Of a DNA stretch of 42,273 bases, positions 17,068 through 27,170 are shown piece after piece. The translations under genes and the position numbers were made by a program. The notes under the pieces are model-generated. The model searched no databases, was not told the origin of the DNA, and saw only the letters and a program-made list of their open reading frames with translations. Source of the DNA: an uncultured Bacteroides sp. GTDB lineage: Bacteria > Bacteroidota > Bacteroidia > Bacteroidales > Bacteroidaceae. Location of the stretch: the NCBI GenBank assembly GCA_945965395.1, contig CAMFND010000084.1:1-42273 (forward strand). Reading direction: 5' to 3'. Numbering within the stretch: the stretch's first letter is position 1; every line of letters begins with the position of its first letter.

Positions 17068-20000
17068 ATGAACATATCCGAACTTAGTATACGAAGGCCG
17101 GTACTGGCCACCGTACTCACCATCATCATCCTGCTATTCGGACTGATTGGTTATACGACTTTGGGAGTACGTGAATATCCGTCGGTAGATAACCCGATTA
17201 TCTCTGTGACCTGTAGCTATCCAGGAGCGAATGCAGAAGTCATTGAGAATCAAATTACGGAACCTCTGGAGCAGAACATCAATGGTATTCCAGGTATCCG
17301 CTCGTTATCGAGTACCAGTCAGCAGGGACAATGCCGTATTACGGTAGAATTTGAGTTGTCTGTGGATTTGGAAACAGCTGCCAACGATGTGCGTGACAAG
17401 GTATCACGTGCGCAGCGTTACCTGCCACGCGACTGTGACCCTCCTACCGTTTCCAAAGCCGATGCGGATGCCAGCCCCATCCTGATGGTAGCCATCCAAA
17501 GCAATACCCGCTCGCTGCTGGAGCTAAGTGAAATAGCCGATTTAACGGTCAAGGAGCAGTTACAGACCATTCCGGATGTCAGCAGCGTGTCCATTTGGGG
17601 AGAGAAACGTTACTCCATGCGTCTGTGGCTGGACCCGGTAAAAATGGCTGGTTACGGAATCACGCCTGTAGACGTCAAGAATGCCATCAATAACCAGAAC
17701 CTAGAACTTCCTTCGGGAAGTATTGAAGGAAATACCATGGAGCTTACCCTGCGCACCATGGGACAGATGCATACGGCTAAAGAATTCAACAACATCATCT
17801 TAAAGGAGCAAAATGGACAGGTAGTACGCTTCAGTGATATCGGGTATGCCGAATTGGGACCGGCCGACATCAAAAGCTATATGAAAATGAACGGTGTGCC
17901 CATGGTCGGTGTGGTAGTTATCCCTCAGCCGGGAGCCAACCACATTGATATTGCAGATGCCGTATACGAACGTATGGAGCAGATGCAGAAGGACTTGCCT
18001 GATGATGTAGAATATACCTACGGTTTCGATAATACCCGCTTCATCCGCGCCTCCATTGCGGAAGTAGAGAGTACGGTATACGAAGCTTTTGTATTGGTCA
18101 TCATCATCATTTTCCTCTTCCTGCGCGACTGGCGCGTGACACTGATACCCTGTATAGTGATTCCGGTTTCCCTAATTGGAGCATTCTTTGTGATGTATGT
18201 CGCAGGATTCTCCATCAACGTGCTTACGATGCTGGCTGTCGTCTTGTCTGTGGGACTGGTTGTGGATGATGCCATTGTCATGACGGAGAACATCTATATC
18301 CGCATCGAACGGGGAATGAAGCCTTTTGAGGCTGGTATTGAAGGAGCCAAGGAAATTTTCTTTGCCGTCATCTCTACCACCATTACACTGGCGGCTGTAT
18401 TTATCCCGATTGTGTTCATGGAAGGAACCAGCGGACGTCTGTTCAGGGAATTTAGTTTCGTGGTGGCCGGTTCGGTTATCATCTCTTCTTTTGCGGCCCT
18501 GACATTCACCCCGATGCTTGCTACCAAGCTTTTGAAACACAGGGAAAAACAAAACTGGTTCTATCGGAAGACAGAACCTTTCTTTGAAGGAATGAACCGT
18601 GTCTACTCCCGTTCGCTCAATGCCTTCCTCCGAAAACGTGTCATTGCCATTCCGTTTACCATCCTCACCCTGGTGCTCATCGGGTATTTATGGGGAGAAA
18701 TTCCTGCCGAAATGGCTCCATTGGAGGACCGTTCGCAAATCAATATCCGAACCCGTGCGGCAGAAGGGGCCAGCTATGAATACATACGCGATTATACGGA
18801 AGAAATCAACACGCTGGTAGACTCCATCGTACCGGATGCCGCCTTCGTCTCCGCCCGCGTATCTAGTGGTAGCGGAAACATTCAGATTACATTGAAAGAT
18901 ATCAAAGAACGCGACTATACGCAGATGCAGGTGGCCGAACAGATTTCGAAAGCCATCCGCACCCATACCAAAGCACGTTCTTTCGTGCAGCAACAGTCTT
19001 CTTTCGGTGGACGAAGAGCCAGCATGCCGGTACAATACGTACTGCAGGCTGTCAGCATCGAAAAGCTACAGGAGGTATTGCCGGAATTCCTGGCACAAGT
19101 GTACGACAACCCGACCTTCCAGATGGCTGACGTAGACTTGAAGTTCAGTAGTCCCGAAATGCGTGTCACCATCAACCGCGACAAGGCGGGTACCATGGGA
19201 GTAAGCGTACGCGACATTGGAGAAACCTTACAATACGGATTGAGCGGACAGCGTATGGGGTATTTCTATATGAACGGAAAACAATATGAAATTCTCGGTC
19301 AGATTAACCGCCAGCAACGCAACCAGCCTGCCAATATTAAATCCATCTATATCCGCAGCGACAAGGGTGAAATGATTCAGCTGGATAACCTGGTGGAATT
19401 CATAGAAGCGGTAGCGCCCCCCAAACTGTATCACTACAACCGTTTCATCTCAGCTACGATTTCTGCCGGATTGGCTGAAGGGAAAACCATCGGTGACGGT
19501 CTGGACGAGATGGACAAGATTGCAGCCAACGTACTGGATGATACCTTCCGTACGGCTTTGTCGGGCGACTCAAAGGAATATCGTGAAAGTTCCTCCAGCC
19601 TGATGTTCGCCTTTATTCTGGCACTTGTACTGATTTACCTGATACTTTCAGCGCAGTTTGAAAGTTTCAAGGACCCGTTCATCATCATGCTGACTGTCCC
19701 TCTGGCCATTGCCGGAGCATTGGTCTTCATGTATTTTGGAGACATTACCATGAACATCTTCAGTCAGATTGGTATCATCATGCTGATTGGTCTGGTAGCC
19801 AAGAACGGTATTTTGATTGTAGAGTTTGCCAACCAAAAACAAGAAGCAGGTGAAGACAAGATGCAGGCCATCCGCGATGCTGCCCTTCAGCGTTTACGCC
19901 CCATCCTGATGACCAGTGCTTCGACCATCCTGGGCTTGTTACCGCTGGCTTTTGCCTCAGGAGAAGGAGCCAATCAACGCATTGCCATGGGAGTAGCTGT

Positions 20001-20100
20001 AGTGGGTGGTATGCTGGTATCTACCTTCCTAACCATGTACATTGTACCTGCTATCTATTCGTATATTTCGACAAACCGTGCCAAAAAAGAAAGAAAATGA
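17068..20100 (+). CDS. HAE1-family RND efflux permease
   Basis: The inner-membrane pump of the right-hand system; 1010 residues, about 12 membrane spans. It begins MNISELSIRRPVLATVLTII. Helix 4 holds the intact acidic pair D400-D401 in GLVVDDAIVM, and helix 10 has GLVAKNGILIVEFAN with the relay Lys. The signature resembles the MdtB/MexF-like or multidrug branch that pairs with adaptors of this size. It overlaps the TolC-family gene by 4 nt. The substrate range cannot be deduced from sequence. Confidence 0.95.
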   Translation: MNISELSIRRPVLATVLTIIILLFGLIGYTTLGVREYPSVDNPIISVTCSYPGANAEVIENQITEPLEQNINGIPGIRSLSSTSQQGQCRITVEFELSVDLETAANDVRDKVSRAQRYLPRDCDPPTVSKADADASPILMVAIQSNTRSLLELSEIADLTVKEQLQTIPDVSSVSIWGEKRYSMRLWLDPVKMAGYGITPVDVKNAINNQNLELPSGSIEGNTMELTLRTMGQMHTAKEFNNIILKEQNGQVVRFSDIGYAELGPADIKSYMKMNGVPMVGVVVIPQPGANHIDIADAVYERMEQMQKDLPDDVEYTYGFDNTRFIRASIAEVESTVYEAFVLVIIIIFLFLRDWRVTLIPCIVIPVSLIGAFFVMYVAGFSINVLTMLAVVLSVGLVVDDAIVMTENIYIRIERGMKPFEAGIEGAKEIFFAVISTTITLAAVFIPIVFMEGTSGRLFREFSFVVAGSVIISSFAALTFTPMLATKLLKHREKQNWFYRKTEPFFEGMNRVYSRSLNAFLRKRVIAIPFTILTLVLIGYLWGEIPAEMAPLEDRSQINIRTRAAEGASYEYIRDYTEEINTLVDSIVPDAAFVSARVSSGSGNIQITLKDIKERDYTQMQVAEQISKAIRTHTKARSFVQQQSSFGGRRASMPVQYVLQAVSIEKLQEVLPEFLAQVYDNPTFQMADVDLKFSSPEMRVTINRDKAGTMGVSVRDIGETLQYGLSGQRMGYFYMNGKQYEILGQINRQQRNQPANIKSIYIRSDKGEMIQLDNLVEFIEAVAPPKLYHYNRFISATISAGLAEGKTIGDGLDEMDKIAANVLDDTFRTALSGDSKEYRESSSSLMFAFILALVLIYLILSAQFESFKDPFIIMLTVPLAIAGALVFMYFGDITMNIFSQIGIIMLIGLVAKNGILIVEFANQKQEAGEDKMQAIRDAALQRLRPILMTSASTILGLLPLAFASGEGANQRIAMGVAVVGGMLVSTFLTMYIVPAIYSYISTNRAKKERK

Positions 20101-21419
20101 AAAAACGGGTTATTTATTTCATGATATGTCTGCTGGGAGGCGGAATAACCGCACAAGCCCAGTACACCTATACGCTAAAACAGTGCCTGGAAGAGGGACT
20201 GGCGAACAACTATTCACTCCGCATCACCCGCAACGAAGAGCAGATGAGTAAAAACAATGCGACATTAGGGAATGCCGGTTACTTGCCCACAGTAGACCTG
20301 ACTGCCGGGTATACCGGAAATGCAGACAACAGTAATACGCAGGCACGGGCAACGAGTGAAACTACCAAGCTTCGTGGCGTGTACGACCAAACTCTGGATG
20401 CTGGCGTAGATTTGAACTGGACTATCTTTGACGGTTTCAATATCAGCACCACTTACAAGCAATTGAAAGAACTGGAACGTCAAGGTGCCACCAATACCCG
20501 AATTGCCATCGAAGATTTCATTGCCAGCCTTACTGCGGAGTATTATAATTACATCCAACAGGAAATCCGTTTGAAAAACTTCCGTTATGCCGTGTCGCTG
20601 TCCAGAGAACGCCTGCGTATCGTAGAAGAACGTTATCATATCGGGAATTTCTCCCGACTGGACTATCAGCAGGCCACCGTCGACTTCAATGCTGACCGGG
20701 CACAGTACATCAAACAAAGGGAACTGGTGCACACTTCACGCATTAATCTCAATGAACTGATGGCAGCCAAAGACATGGACCGCCCGCTCAGTGTGAAAGA
20801 TTCTGTGATTGACGTAAACGAGAGCCTGGAATTCAATGACTTGTGGGAAGGGGCCCTTCAAACCAATGCCTCCTTATTACAAGCTGACCAAAATACCGTA
20901 TTGGCTCAGTTAGATTACAAAAAGGTATTATCGCGCAACTATCCGTACGTACGACTGAATGCGGGTTGCGGATACACCCTCAACAAATACGACGTAAATG
21001 CTACACGCCAACGCAGTAACTGGGGATTCAGCGGAGGTGTCACTATCGGATTCAATATCTTCGACGGTAACCGGAAACGGGAAAAACGAAATGCCAGCCT
21101 GGCCATCCGCAATGCACAATTTGCCCGCGATGAACTGGAACAAAGTTTACGGGCCGACCTGAACAACCTGTGGCAGGCTTACCGAAACAACCTTCGTCTG
21201 CTGGAACTGGAACGTCAAAACCTGGTTTCTGCCAAGGAAAACCATGAAATCGCCAAGGAACGCTACCTGCTGGGTGATTTATCGGGTATTGAAATGCGTG
21301 AAGCACAAAAAAGTCTGCTCGATGCCGAAGAACGAATTCTTTCTGCCGAATACGATACCAAAATGTGCGAAATCTCTTTACTGCAGCTCAGCGGAAAGGT
21401 TACACAATATCTGAAATAA
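20097..21419 (+). CDS. TolC family outer membrane efflux protein
   Basis: The outer-membrane channel of the right-hand pump; 440 residues. A cleavable signal peptide ends GGITAQAQ (about 22) with no lipobox, so unlike the left-hand OMF this is a classical TolC-type protein. Two tandem OEP repeats with long helices are visible. It begins LKQCLEEGLANNYSLRITR, the usual TolC-family N-terminal motif in Bacteroidetes. ATGA overlap with the permease suggests translational coupling. Last gene of its operon. Confidence 0.93.
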   Translation: MKKRVIYFMICLLGGGITAQAQYTYTLKQCLEEGLANNYSLRITRNEEQMSKNNATLGNAGYLPTVDLTAGYTGNADNSNTQARATSETTKLRGVYDQTLDAGVDLNWTIFDGFNISTTYKQLKELERQGATNTRIAIEDFIASLTAEYYNYIQQEIRLKNFRYAVSLSRERLRIVEERYHIGNFSRLDYQQATVDFNADRAQYIKQRELVHTSRINLNELMAAKDMDRPLSVKDSVIDVNESLEFNDLWEGALQTNASLLQADQNTVLAQLDYKKVLSRNYPYVRLNAGCGYTLNKYDVNATRQRSNWGFSGGVTIGFNIFDGNRKREKRNASLAIRNAQFARDELEQSLRADLNNLWQAYRNNLRLLELERQNLVSAKENHEIAKERYLLGDLSGIEMREAQKSLLDAEERILSAEYDTKMCEISLLQLSGKVTQYLK

Positions 21420-21438
21420 GATATTCAGTAATTTTTCC

Positions 21439-21446
21439 TACCTTTG
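21439..21446 (+). promoter_or_regulatory. -7 box for the APC permease gene
   Basis: TACCTTTG exactly matches TAnnTTTG, 27 nt before ATG 21474. It covers the alternative TTG start at 21444, arguing against that start. The -33 is not convincing. Confidence 0.5.
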
Positions 21447-21473
21447 TCGGACAATAAAAAAACAGACAAAGAA

Positions 21474-23138
21474 ATGGGGCTTTTTATTCGAAAAAGTATA
21501 GAGGCTTTACAAGCAGAAGCCAAAGAAACTGGAAGTGGTACCCTTAAACGAGTGCTGGGTCCTGTCAGCCTGGTAGCTCTCGGGGTAGGTGTAATTATCG
21601 GAGCCGGATTATTTTCTATTACCGGAACCGTAGCTGCATCGTATACTGGAGCAGCTATCACACTTTCCTTTATCATTGCAGCCATCGGCTGTTGTTTTGC
21701 CGGACTCTGTTATGCAGAATTTGCTTCCATGATTCCGGTATCCGGGAGTGCCTATACCTACTCCTATGCCACCATGGGAGAACTTATCGCCTGGATTATC
21801 GGATGGGATCTGGTACTGGAATATACCGTAGCAGCTACCACAGTCAGTATCAGTTGGAGCCGTTACATGACCGTATTCCTGCAAGGAGTAGGTATAGATT
21901 TACCCCACGCATTCACAGCGTGTCCATGGGACGGGGGCATTGTCAATATTCCTGCTATGATTATCGTGGTCCTCATGAGCTTGATTCTGATGCGAGGCAC
22001 TGCTGGAAGTTCTTTCTTTAACGGACTGATTGTCTTTCTGAAAATAGCAGTCATCCTGATTTTTGTGGTACTCGGCTGGCAGTTTATTCAAAATGACAAC
22101 TATACTCCTTACATTCCAGCCAATACCGGTACATTGGGAGAGTTCGGTGTTTCCGGTATTTTCCGTGGAGCAGCAATCGTCTTTTTTGCCTTTTTAGGAT
22201 TCGATGCGGTAAGCACAGCGGCACAGGAAACCAAGAATCCGAAACGAGATATGCCCATCGGTATTTTAGTATCCTTGCTGGTCTGCACCATCTTATATAT
22301 TCTCTTTGCCCATGTGATGACAGGAGTAGCCCATTATACCGATTTCAGCGGACAAGTGGGAATTGCTCCGGTAGCTGTAGCCATTGAAAAAATGGGGTAT
22401 CCCGATGCTGCAGGTGTTATACAACCCGCTTATCCGTGGTTGAACAAAGCCATCATTCTGGCCATTCTATTCGGATACTGCTCGGTAATCATGGTCACCC
22501 TGCTCGGACAAAGCCGTGTATTCCTGAGCATGAGTCGCGACGGCCTTTTGCCACCGTTCTTTTCCAAAATCAACCAGCGTTTCCGCACACCGGTACACAG
22601 CAATTGCCTGTTTATGGTACTTGTCAGCCTGTTGGCCGGATTTATCCCGGCACAAGTAGCCGGTGAAATGACCAGCATCGGTACACTTCTGGCATTCACC
22701 TTGGTCTGCGCAGCTATCCTGATTGTACGCAAGACCATGCCCGATGTGCCCCGTGCTTTCAAAACTCCCTTTGTACCCTTCGTTCCGATTATGGGTATCC
22801 TCACCTGCTTGTGCATGATGAGCTTTCTTCCGGCCGATACCTGGATACGTCTGGTGCTGTGGATGCTTATCGGACTGGATGTCTATGCTTCATACGGAAT
22901 CCATCACAGCAAACTGGAGTACGGTCAAAAACACCGTAAGGGAGATATTGTATTAAACCTGACCGGACTTATTTTGTCTATTCTAAGTGTGATTACCGGA
23001 CTATGGCACCAGCAAACCGTAGGATGGGATGCAGACAAGACCCTGCTAACCATCTCTTTTGTTTTTGCCTTCACACACTGTGCTTTTTACATGTGGCGAA
23101 TCTGGAAACATCCGCACAATCGGACCAAGGTTTCTTAA
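21474..23138 (+). CDS. APC superfamily amino acid permease
   Basis: A 554-residue secondary transporter for amino acids (cationic amino acid transporter/YfnA-like branch). The first helix carries GVGVIIGAGLFSITG, the unwound GxG substrate-binding motif of APC members. GWDLVLEYTVAATTVSISW in helix 3 and FFAFLGFDAVSTAAQETKNP in helix 6 are also family hallmarks. About 12-14 spans are visible. I start at ATG 21474, since the frame-opening TTG at 21444 lies in the -7 box. It precedes the sulfonation cluster by 96 nt on the same strand, but no link in function is evident. Confidence 0.92.
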   Translation: MGLFIRKSIEALQAEAKETGSGTLKRVLGPVSLVALGVGVIIGAGLFSITGTVAASYTGAAITLSFIIAAIGCCFAGLCYAEFASMIPVSGSAYTYSYATMGELIAWIIGWDLVLEYTVAATTVSISWSRYMTVFLQGVGIDLPHAFTACPWDGGIVNIPAMIIVVLMSLILMRGTAGSSFFNGLIVFLKIAVILIFVVLGWQFIQNDNYTPYIPANTGTLGEFGVSGIFRGAAIVFFAFLGFDAVSTAAQETKNPKRDMPIGILVSLLVCTILYILFAHVMTGVAHYTDFSGQVGIAPVAVAIEKMGYPDAAGVIQPAYPWLNKAIILAILFGYCSVIMVTLLGQSRVFLSMSRDGLLPPFFSKINQRFRTPVHSNCLFMVLVSLLAGFIPAQVAGEMTSIGTLLAFTLVCAAILIVRKTMPDVPRAFKTPFVPFVPIMGILTCLCMMSFLPADTWIRLVLWMLIGLDVYASYGIHHSKLEYGQKHRKGDIVLNLTGLILSILSVITGLWHQQTVGWDADKTLLTISFVFAFTHCAFYMWRIWKHPHNRTKVS

Positions 23139-23234
23139 AAGAAGTTATAAAAAATCATCAGGAACAGAAAATACGAATAATAAACCACAACCAACATATA
23201 AAAAAGCAGTTATTTTACAGCGATTTATACTATT

Positions 23235-24044
23235 ATGGATAAGAATATATTGTACACGGCCATTCAGGCCGCCCTTGCTGCGGGAGCAGAAATTATGTCT
23301 GTCTACACAGATCCGAAAGCAGATTTTGAAATAGAAAAGAAAGCGGACAATTCTCCGCTGACCATTGCCGACCGCAAGTCGCATGCAATTATAGCCCAAG
23401 CACTGGCTGTGACTCCCTACCCCGTTTTGAGCGAAGAAGGGGCTAAAATCGCTCCAGAAGAAAGACAACAATGGAAAGAGCTGTGGGTAGTCGACCCACT
23501 AGACGGCACCAAGGAATTCATCAAGCGTAACGGAGAATTTACCGTAAACATTGCCTATGTAAAAAATGGTTGTCCTGAAGCGGGAGTCATCTATATTCCG
23601 GTAAAACAGGAACTCTATTTTGCCGACATTGAACTGGGAGCCTACAAAATCAAAGACATTACCGATACAGAAGCTTGCCCGTCGCTGGATGCGCTGATGG
23701 AGCAAGCCGAACGTCTGCCGTATGCCAACCGGACAGACGATACGTTCATTATTGTGGCTTCACGTTCACACCTGACTCCCGAAACGGAAACCTACATCCA
23801 TGAAATGCAGCAAAAACATGCATACGTGGAAACAATCTCCAAGGGAAGTTCATTAAAGCTATGCCTTATTGCTGAAGGGAATGCAGATGTATATCCTCGT
23901 TTCGCTCCTACTATGGAGTGGGATACTGCAGCCGGACATGCCATTATCCGTGCTTCCGGGAAGGAAGTATACCAGGCAGGAAAGACAGAACCGCTACAAT
24001 ACAATAAAACAGACCTGCTGAACCCCTGGTTCATTGCAGAATAA
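23235..24044 (+). CDS. cysQ: 3'(2'),5'-bisphosphate nucleotidase
   Basis: Hydrolyses PAP (and PAPS) to AMP (and APS); PAP is the inhibitory by-product of sulfotransferases. The 269-residue inositol-monophosphatase-fold protein has the metal site SEEG (E67-E68), D87-P-L-D90-G-T (DPLDGTKEF) and WDTAAGH at 229-235 with the third metal Asp230. No clear TAnnTTTG promoter was found in the 96 nt upstream. It leads the six-gene sulfate activation operon, where its place alongside a sulfotransferase makes PAP removal the likely job. Confidence 0.95.
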   Translation: MDKNILYTAIQAALAAGAEIMSVYTDPKADFEIEKKADNSPLTIADRKSHAIIAQALAVTPYPVLSEEGAKIAPEERQQWKELWVVDPLDGTKEFIKRNGEFTVNIAYVKNGCPEAGVIYIPVKQELYFADIELGAYKIKDITDTEACPSLDALMEQAERLPYANRTDDTFIIVASRSHLTPETETYIHEMQQKHAYVETISKGSSLKLCLIAEGNADVYPRFAPTMEWDTAAGHAIIRASGKEVYQAGKTEPLQYNKTDLLNPWFIAE

Positions 24045-24055
24045 CCCACTAATTT

Positions 24056-25597
24056 ATGTCTATCGAGATTATCATCGTACTTCTTTCACTTGTGGCCATG
24101 CTGACCGCATTGATTATGGACAAGATGCGCCCGGGAATGATTCTGTTCTCGGTCGTTGTCGTGTTTCTCTGTACGGGTATTCTTACCCCTAAAGAAATGC
24201 TGGAGGGCTTCAGCAACAAAGGAATGATTACCGTTGCCATGCTGTTTCTGGTAAGTGAAGGTGTCCGCCAGAGCGGTGCCTTGACTCAGCTTATCAAGAA
24301 GCTGCTTCCTCAGGAAAAGACTTCCGTATTCAAGGCACAAATACGCATGTTGCCCAGTATCGCCTTCATTTCGGCCTTTCTGAACAACACACCGGTTGTA
24401 GTCATTTTTGCCCCCATCATCAAACGGTGGGCCAACTATGTCAAGCTTCCGGCCACCTACTTTCTGATACCTCTTTCGTATGTAACAATTTTAGGAGGTA
24501 TCTGTACCCTGATAGGAACTTCTACCAACCTGGTGGTACACAGCATGATTCTTGATGCGGGAATGAAAGGATTCAGCATGTTCGAATTAGGAAAGGTCGG
24601 TATCTTCATCGCATTGGCAGGTATTATCTATCTGTTTCTGTTTTCCAAAAAACTGTTGCCCACCAACCGTCCGGAAACAACAAATGAAGAAGATGGCGAT
24701 TCCTCCCTGCACCTTGTAGAAGCCGTAATCGGTCCCCGATTCCCTGGTATCAACAAGAAGGTCCGTGAATTTGATTTCAAGCGCCATTATGGAGCCGAAA
24801 TAAAAGAACTTCGCCGTAGCGGACGTACCTATACCAACCTAAGCGAAGTCAGCTTCCGGGAAGGAGATACCTTAGTGGTACTGACCGACGACAGCTTTAT
24901 CCAGACATGGGGAGAATCTTCCGTCTTCCTGATGCTGGCCAACGGAAAGGAATACGAACCCGCCGGAAAAAAGAAACGCTGGTTTACCCTTTTCCTGCTC
25001 TTGTTCATGATTGTGGGAGCTACGGTAGGCGAACTGCCGGGCATCGAGAAATACCTTCCCGAAGGCATCAAGCTGGATATGTTCTTCTTCGTATCTATCA
25101 CAACGGTCATTATGGCGTGGAGCAAGATATTCCCTCCGCAGAAATATACCAAATATATTTCATGGGATATTCTGATTACGATTGCCTGTGCTTTCGCTAT
25201 CAGCAAGGCCATGGAAAACTCGGGAGTAGCAGATTTACTGGCTGGATACATCATCAGCCTGAGCCATGACTATGGTCCCTACGTATTGCTGGCCGTATTG
25301 TTTATCATTACAAATATCTTTACGGAGCTGATAACCAACAATGCGGCGGCGGCACTGGCTTTCCCTATAGCCTTGTCCTTGTCCACCCAGTTAGGCGTCA
25401 ACCCGATGCCCTTCTTCGTGGTCATTTGCATGGCAGCCTCAGCTAGTTTCTCCACCCCTATCGGCTATCAGACCAACCTGATTGTACAAGGTATCGGAAA
25501 CTACAAGTTCACCGACTTCGTCCGTATCGGATTACCGCTGAACATCATCACGTTCCTGATTTCCGTTTTCCTCATCCCGCTGATATGGCCGTTTTAA
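24056..25597 (+). CDS. SLC13-family permease with RCK_C-like domain, probable sulfate transporter
   Basis: A 513-residue polytopic permease of the divalent-anion:Na+ symporter (DASS/SLC13) type. N-terminal spans run to about 205, then a soluble TrkA-C/RCK_C-like insert (about 220-280, GPRFPGINKKVREFDF to GDTLVVLTDD), then the remaining spans. Conserved SLC13 loops are seen as SAFLNNTPVV and GTSTNLVVHSM in the first half, and TNNAAAALAFPIAL with FSTPIGYQTNLIV in the second. Many members carry two RCK_C domains; only one is obvious here. Its position between cysQ and cysC makes sulfate the likely substrate (inferred). Confidence 0.9.
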   Translation: MSIEIIIVLLSLVAMLTALIMDKMRPGMILFSVVVVFLCTGILTPKEMLEGFSNKGMITVAMLFLVSEGVRQSGALTQLIKKLLPQEKTSVFKAQIRMLPSIAFISAFLNNTPVVVIFAPIIKRWANYVKLPATYFLIPLSYVTILGGICTLIGTSTNLVVHSMILDAGMKGFSMFELGKVGIFIALAGIIYLFLFSKKLLPTNRPETTNEEDGDSSLHLVEAVIGPRFPGINKKVREFDFKRHYGAEIKELRRSGRTYTNLSEVSFREGDTLVVLTDDSFIQTWGESSVFLMLANGKEYEPAGKKKRWFTLFLLLFMIVGATVGELPGIEKYLPEGIKLDMFFFVSITTVIMAWSKIFPPQKYTKYISWDILITIACAFAISKAMENSGVADLLAGYIISLSHDYGPYVLLAVLFIITNIFTELITNNAAAALAFPIALSLSTQLGVNPMPFFVVICMAASASFSTPIGYQTNLIVQGIGNYKFTDFVRIGLPLNIITFLISVFLIPLIWPF

Positions 25598-25622
25598 AAC
25601 TGATTTAAATACGCTTTAAAAT

Positions 25623-26234
25623 ATGAACAACCAAGAAACAAATCATATCTATCCGATATTCGACCGCATGTTAGGTCGTGCCGACAAAGAAGAATTGCTG
25701 AAACAACACGGACTCATGATCTGGTTTACCGGACTAAGCGGTTCCGGAAAAAGTACCATCGCCATTGCCCTGGAACGTGAGTTGCAGCAGCGCGGCCTGC
25801 TGTGCCGTATCCTGGATGGCGACAACATCCGCAGCGGCATAAACAATAACTTAGGATTCTCGGCAGAAGACCGAGTGGAAAACATTCGCCGCATTGCAGA
25901 AGTCGGCAAGTTGTTTGTCGATACCGGAATCATCACTCTGGCTGCTTTTATCAGTCCCAACAATGAGATACGTGAAATGGCTGCCGGAATTATCGGAAAA
26001 GAGGATTTCTTAGAAATCTACGTCAGCACACCGTTAGAAGAATGCGAACGTCGCGACGTAAAAGGCCTGTATGCCAAGGCACGCCGTGGAGAAATCAAGA
26101 ACTTCACCGGTATCTCTGCTCCGTTCGAAGCTCCGGCTCATCCGGCTCTTTCGCTCGACACATCAAAATTATCCCTCAAAGAATCTGTCGACCAGCTGCT
26201 CGACCTGATTCTCCCGAAAGTAATCAAAAAATAA
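25623..26234 (+). CDS. cysC: Adenylylsulfate (APS) kinase
   Basis: Phosphorylates APS to PAPS. The 203-residue length is normal. Walker A GLSGSGKST lies at 37-45, DGDNIRSGINNNLGFS matches the APS-binding loop, and Ser111 in FISPNNEIR is the conserved phospho-serine position of the family. LDTSKLSLKESVDQLLDLI forms the C-terminal helix. It lies 25 nt after the SLC13 gene and 12 nt before cysD, in one operon. Confidence 0.96.
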   Translation: MNNQETNHIYPIFDRMLGRADKEELLKQHGLMIWFTGLSGSGKSTIAIALERELQQRGLLCRILDGDNIRSGINNNLGFSAEDRVENIRRIAEVGKLFVDTGIITLAAFISPNNEIREMAAGIIGKEDFLEIYVSTPLEECERRDVKGLYAKARRGEIKNFTGISAPFEAPAHPALSLDTSKLSLKESVDQLLDLILPKVIKK

Positions 26235-26246
26235 ACATATATAACC

Positions 26247-27158
26247 ATGCAAGAAGAATACAATTTAAGCCACCTGAAAGAACTCGAAGCCGAGTCTATT
26301 CACATTATTCGTGAGGTGGCTGCTGAATTTGAAAATCCGGTGATGCTCTACAGTATTGGAAAAGACTCATCCGTCATGGTCCGTCTGGCTGAAAAAGCCT
26401 TCGCCCCGGGGAAAGTACCTTTTCCACTGATGCACATCGACTCCAAATGGAAATTCAAGGAAATGATTCAGTTCCGCGATGAATATGCCAAGAAATACGG
26501 CTGGAACCTGATTGTAGAAAGCAACATGGAAGCTTTCAACGCAGGCGTAGGCCCTTTCACTCACGGAAGTAAGGTACATACCGACCTGATGAAGACACAG
26601 GCCCTGCTTCATGCACTCGACAAATATAAATTTGACGCTGCCTTCGGTGGCGCACGCCGCGACGAAGAGAAATCACGTGCCAAGGAACGTATCTTCTCTT
26701 TCCGTAACGAATTCCACCAGTGGGACCCTAAAAACCAGCGTCCTGAACTCTGGGACATCTACAATGCCCGTATCCGCAAAGGTGAAAGTATCCGTGTATT
26801 CCCATTGAGCAACTGGACAGAACTGGACATCTGGCAATATATCCGTCTTGAAAATATTCCAATCGTACCGTTGTATTTCGCTAAAGAACGCCCGGTAGTC
26901 AACATGGACGGACAGCTGATTATGCCCGACGACGACCGCCTGCCGGAAAAATACCGCGACAAGATTGAAATGAAGAAAATCCGTTTCCGTACCTTGGGAT
27001 GCTGGCCGCTGACAGGAGCTATTGGAAGCGAAGCCGATACCATCGAAAAGATTGTAGAGGAAATGATGACCACCACCAAGAGTGAACGTACAACCCGTGT
27101 CATCGACTTCGACCAGGAAGCCAGTATGGAACAAAAGAAACGTGAAGGATATTTTTAA
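26247..27158 (+). CDS. cysD: Sulfate adenylyltransferase subunit 2
   Basis: The adenylylating subunit of ATP sulfurylase: ATP plus sulfate gives APS and pyrophosphate. The 303-residue PP-loop ATPase has its pyrophosphate loop at [10 protein letters not shown] (about 33-42), [20 protein letters not shown] in the middle, and the CysD C-terminus [20 protein letters not shown]. Length and order match E. coli CysD. It acts as a heterodimer with the GTPase CysN encoded 12 nt downstream. Confidence 0.97.
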   Translation: MQEEYNLSHLKELEAESIHIIREVAAEFENPVMLYSIGKDSSVMVRLAEKAFAPGKVPFPLMHIDSKWKFKEMIQFRDEYAKKYGWNLIVESNMEAFNAGVGPFTHGSKVHTDLMKTQALLHALDKYKFDAAFGGARRDEEKSRAKERIFSFRNEFHQWDPKNQRPELWDIYNARIRKGESIRVFPLSNWTELDIWQYIRLENIPIVPLYFAKERPVVNMDGQLIMPDDDRLPEKYRDKIEMKKIRFRTLGCWPLTGAIGSEADTIEKIVEEMMTTTKSERTTRVIDFDQEASMEQKKREGYF

Positions 27159-27170
27159 TTACGCAACAAC

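Noticed and set aside
18172..18552. Long antisense frames within the RND permease genes
   Set aside because: They are shadow frames of strongly conserved coding sequence, with His/Arg-rich, low-complexity products and no promoter.
21444..21473. TTG 21444 as start of the APC permease
   Set aside because: The codon lies inside the exact -7 box TACCTTTG; ATG 21474 is the better start.
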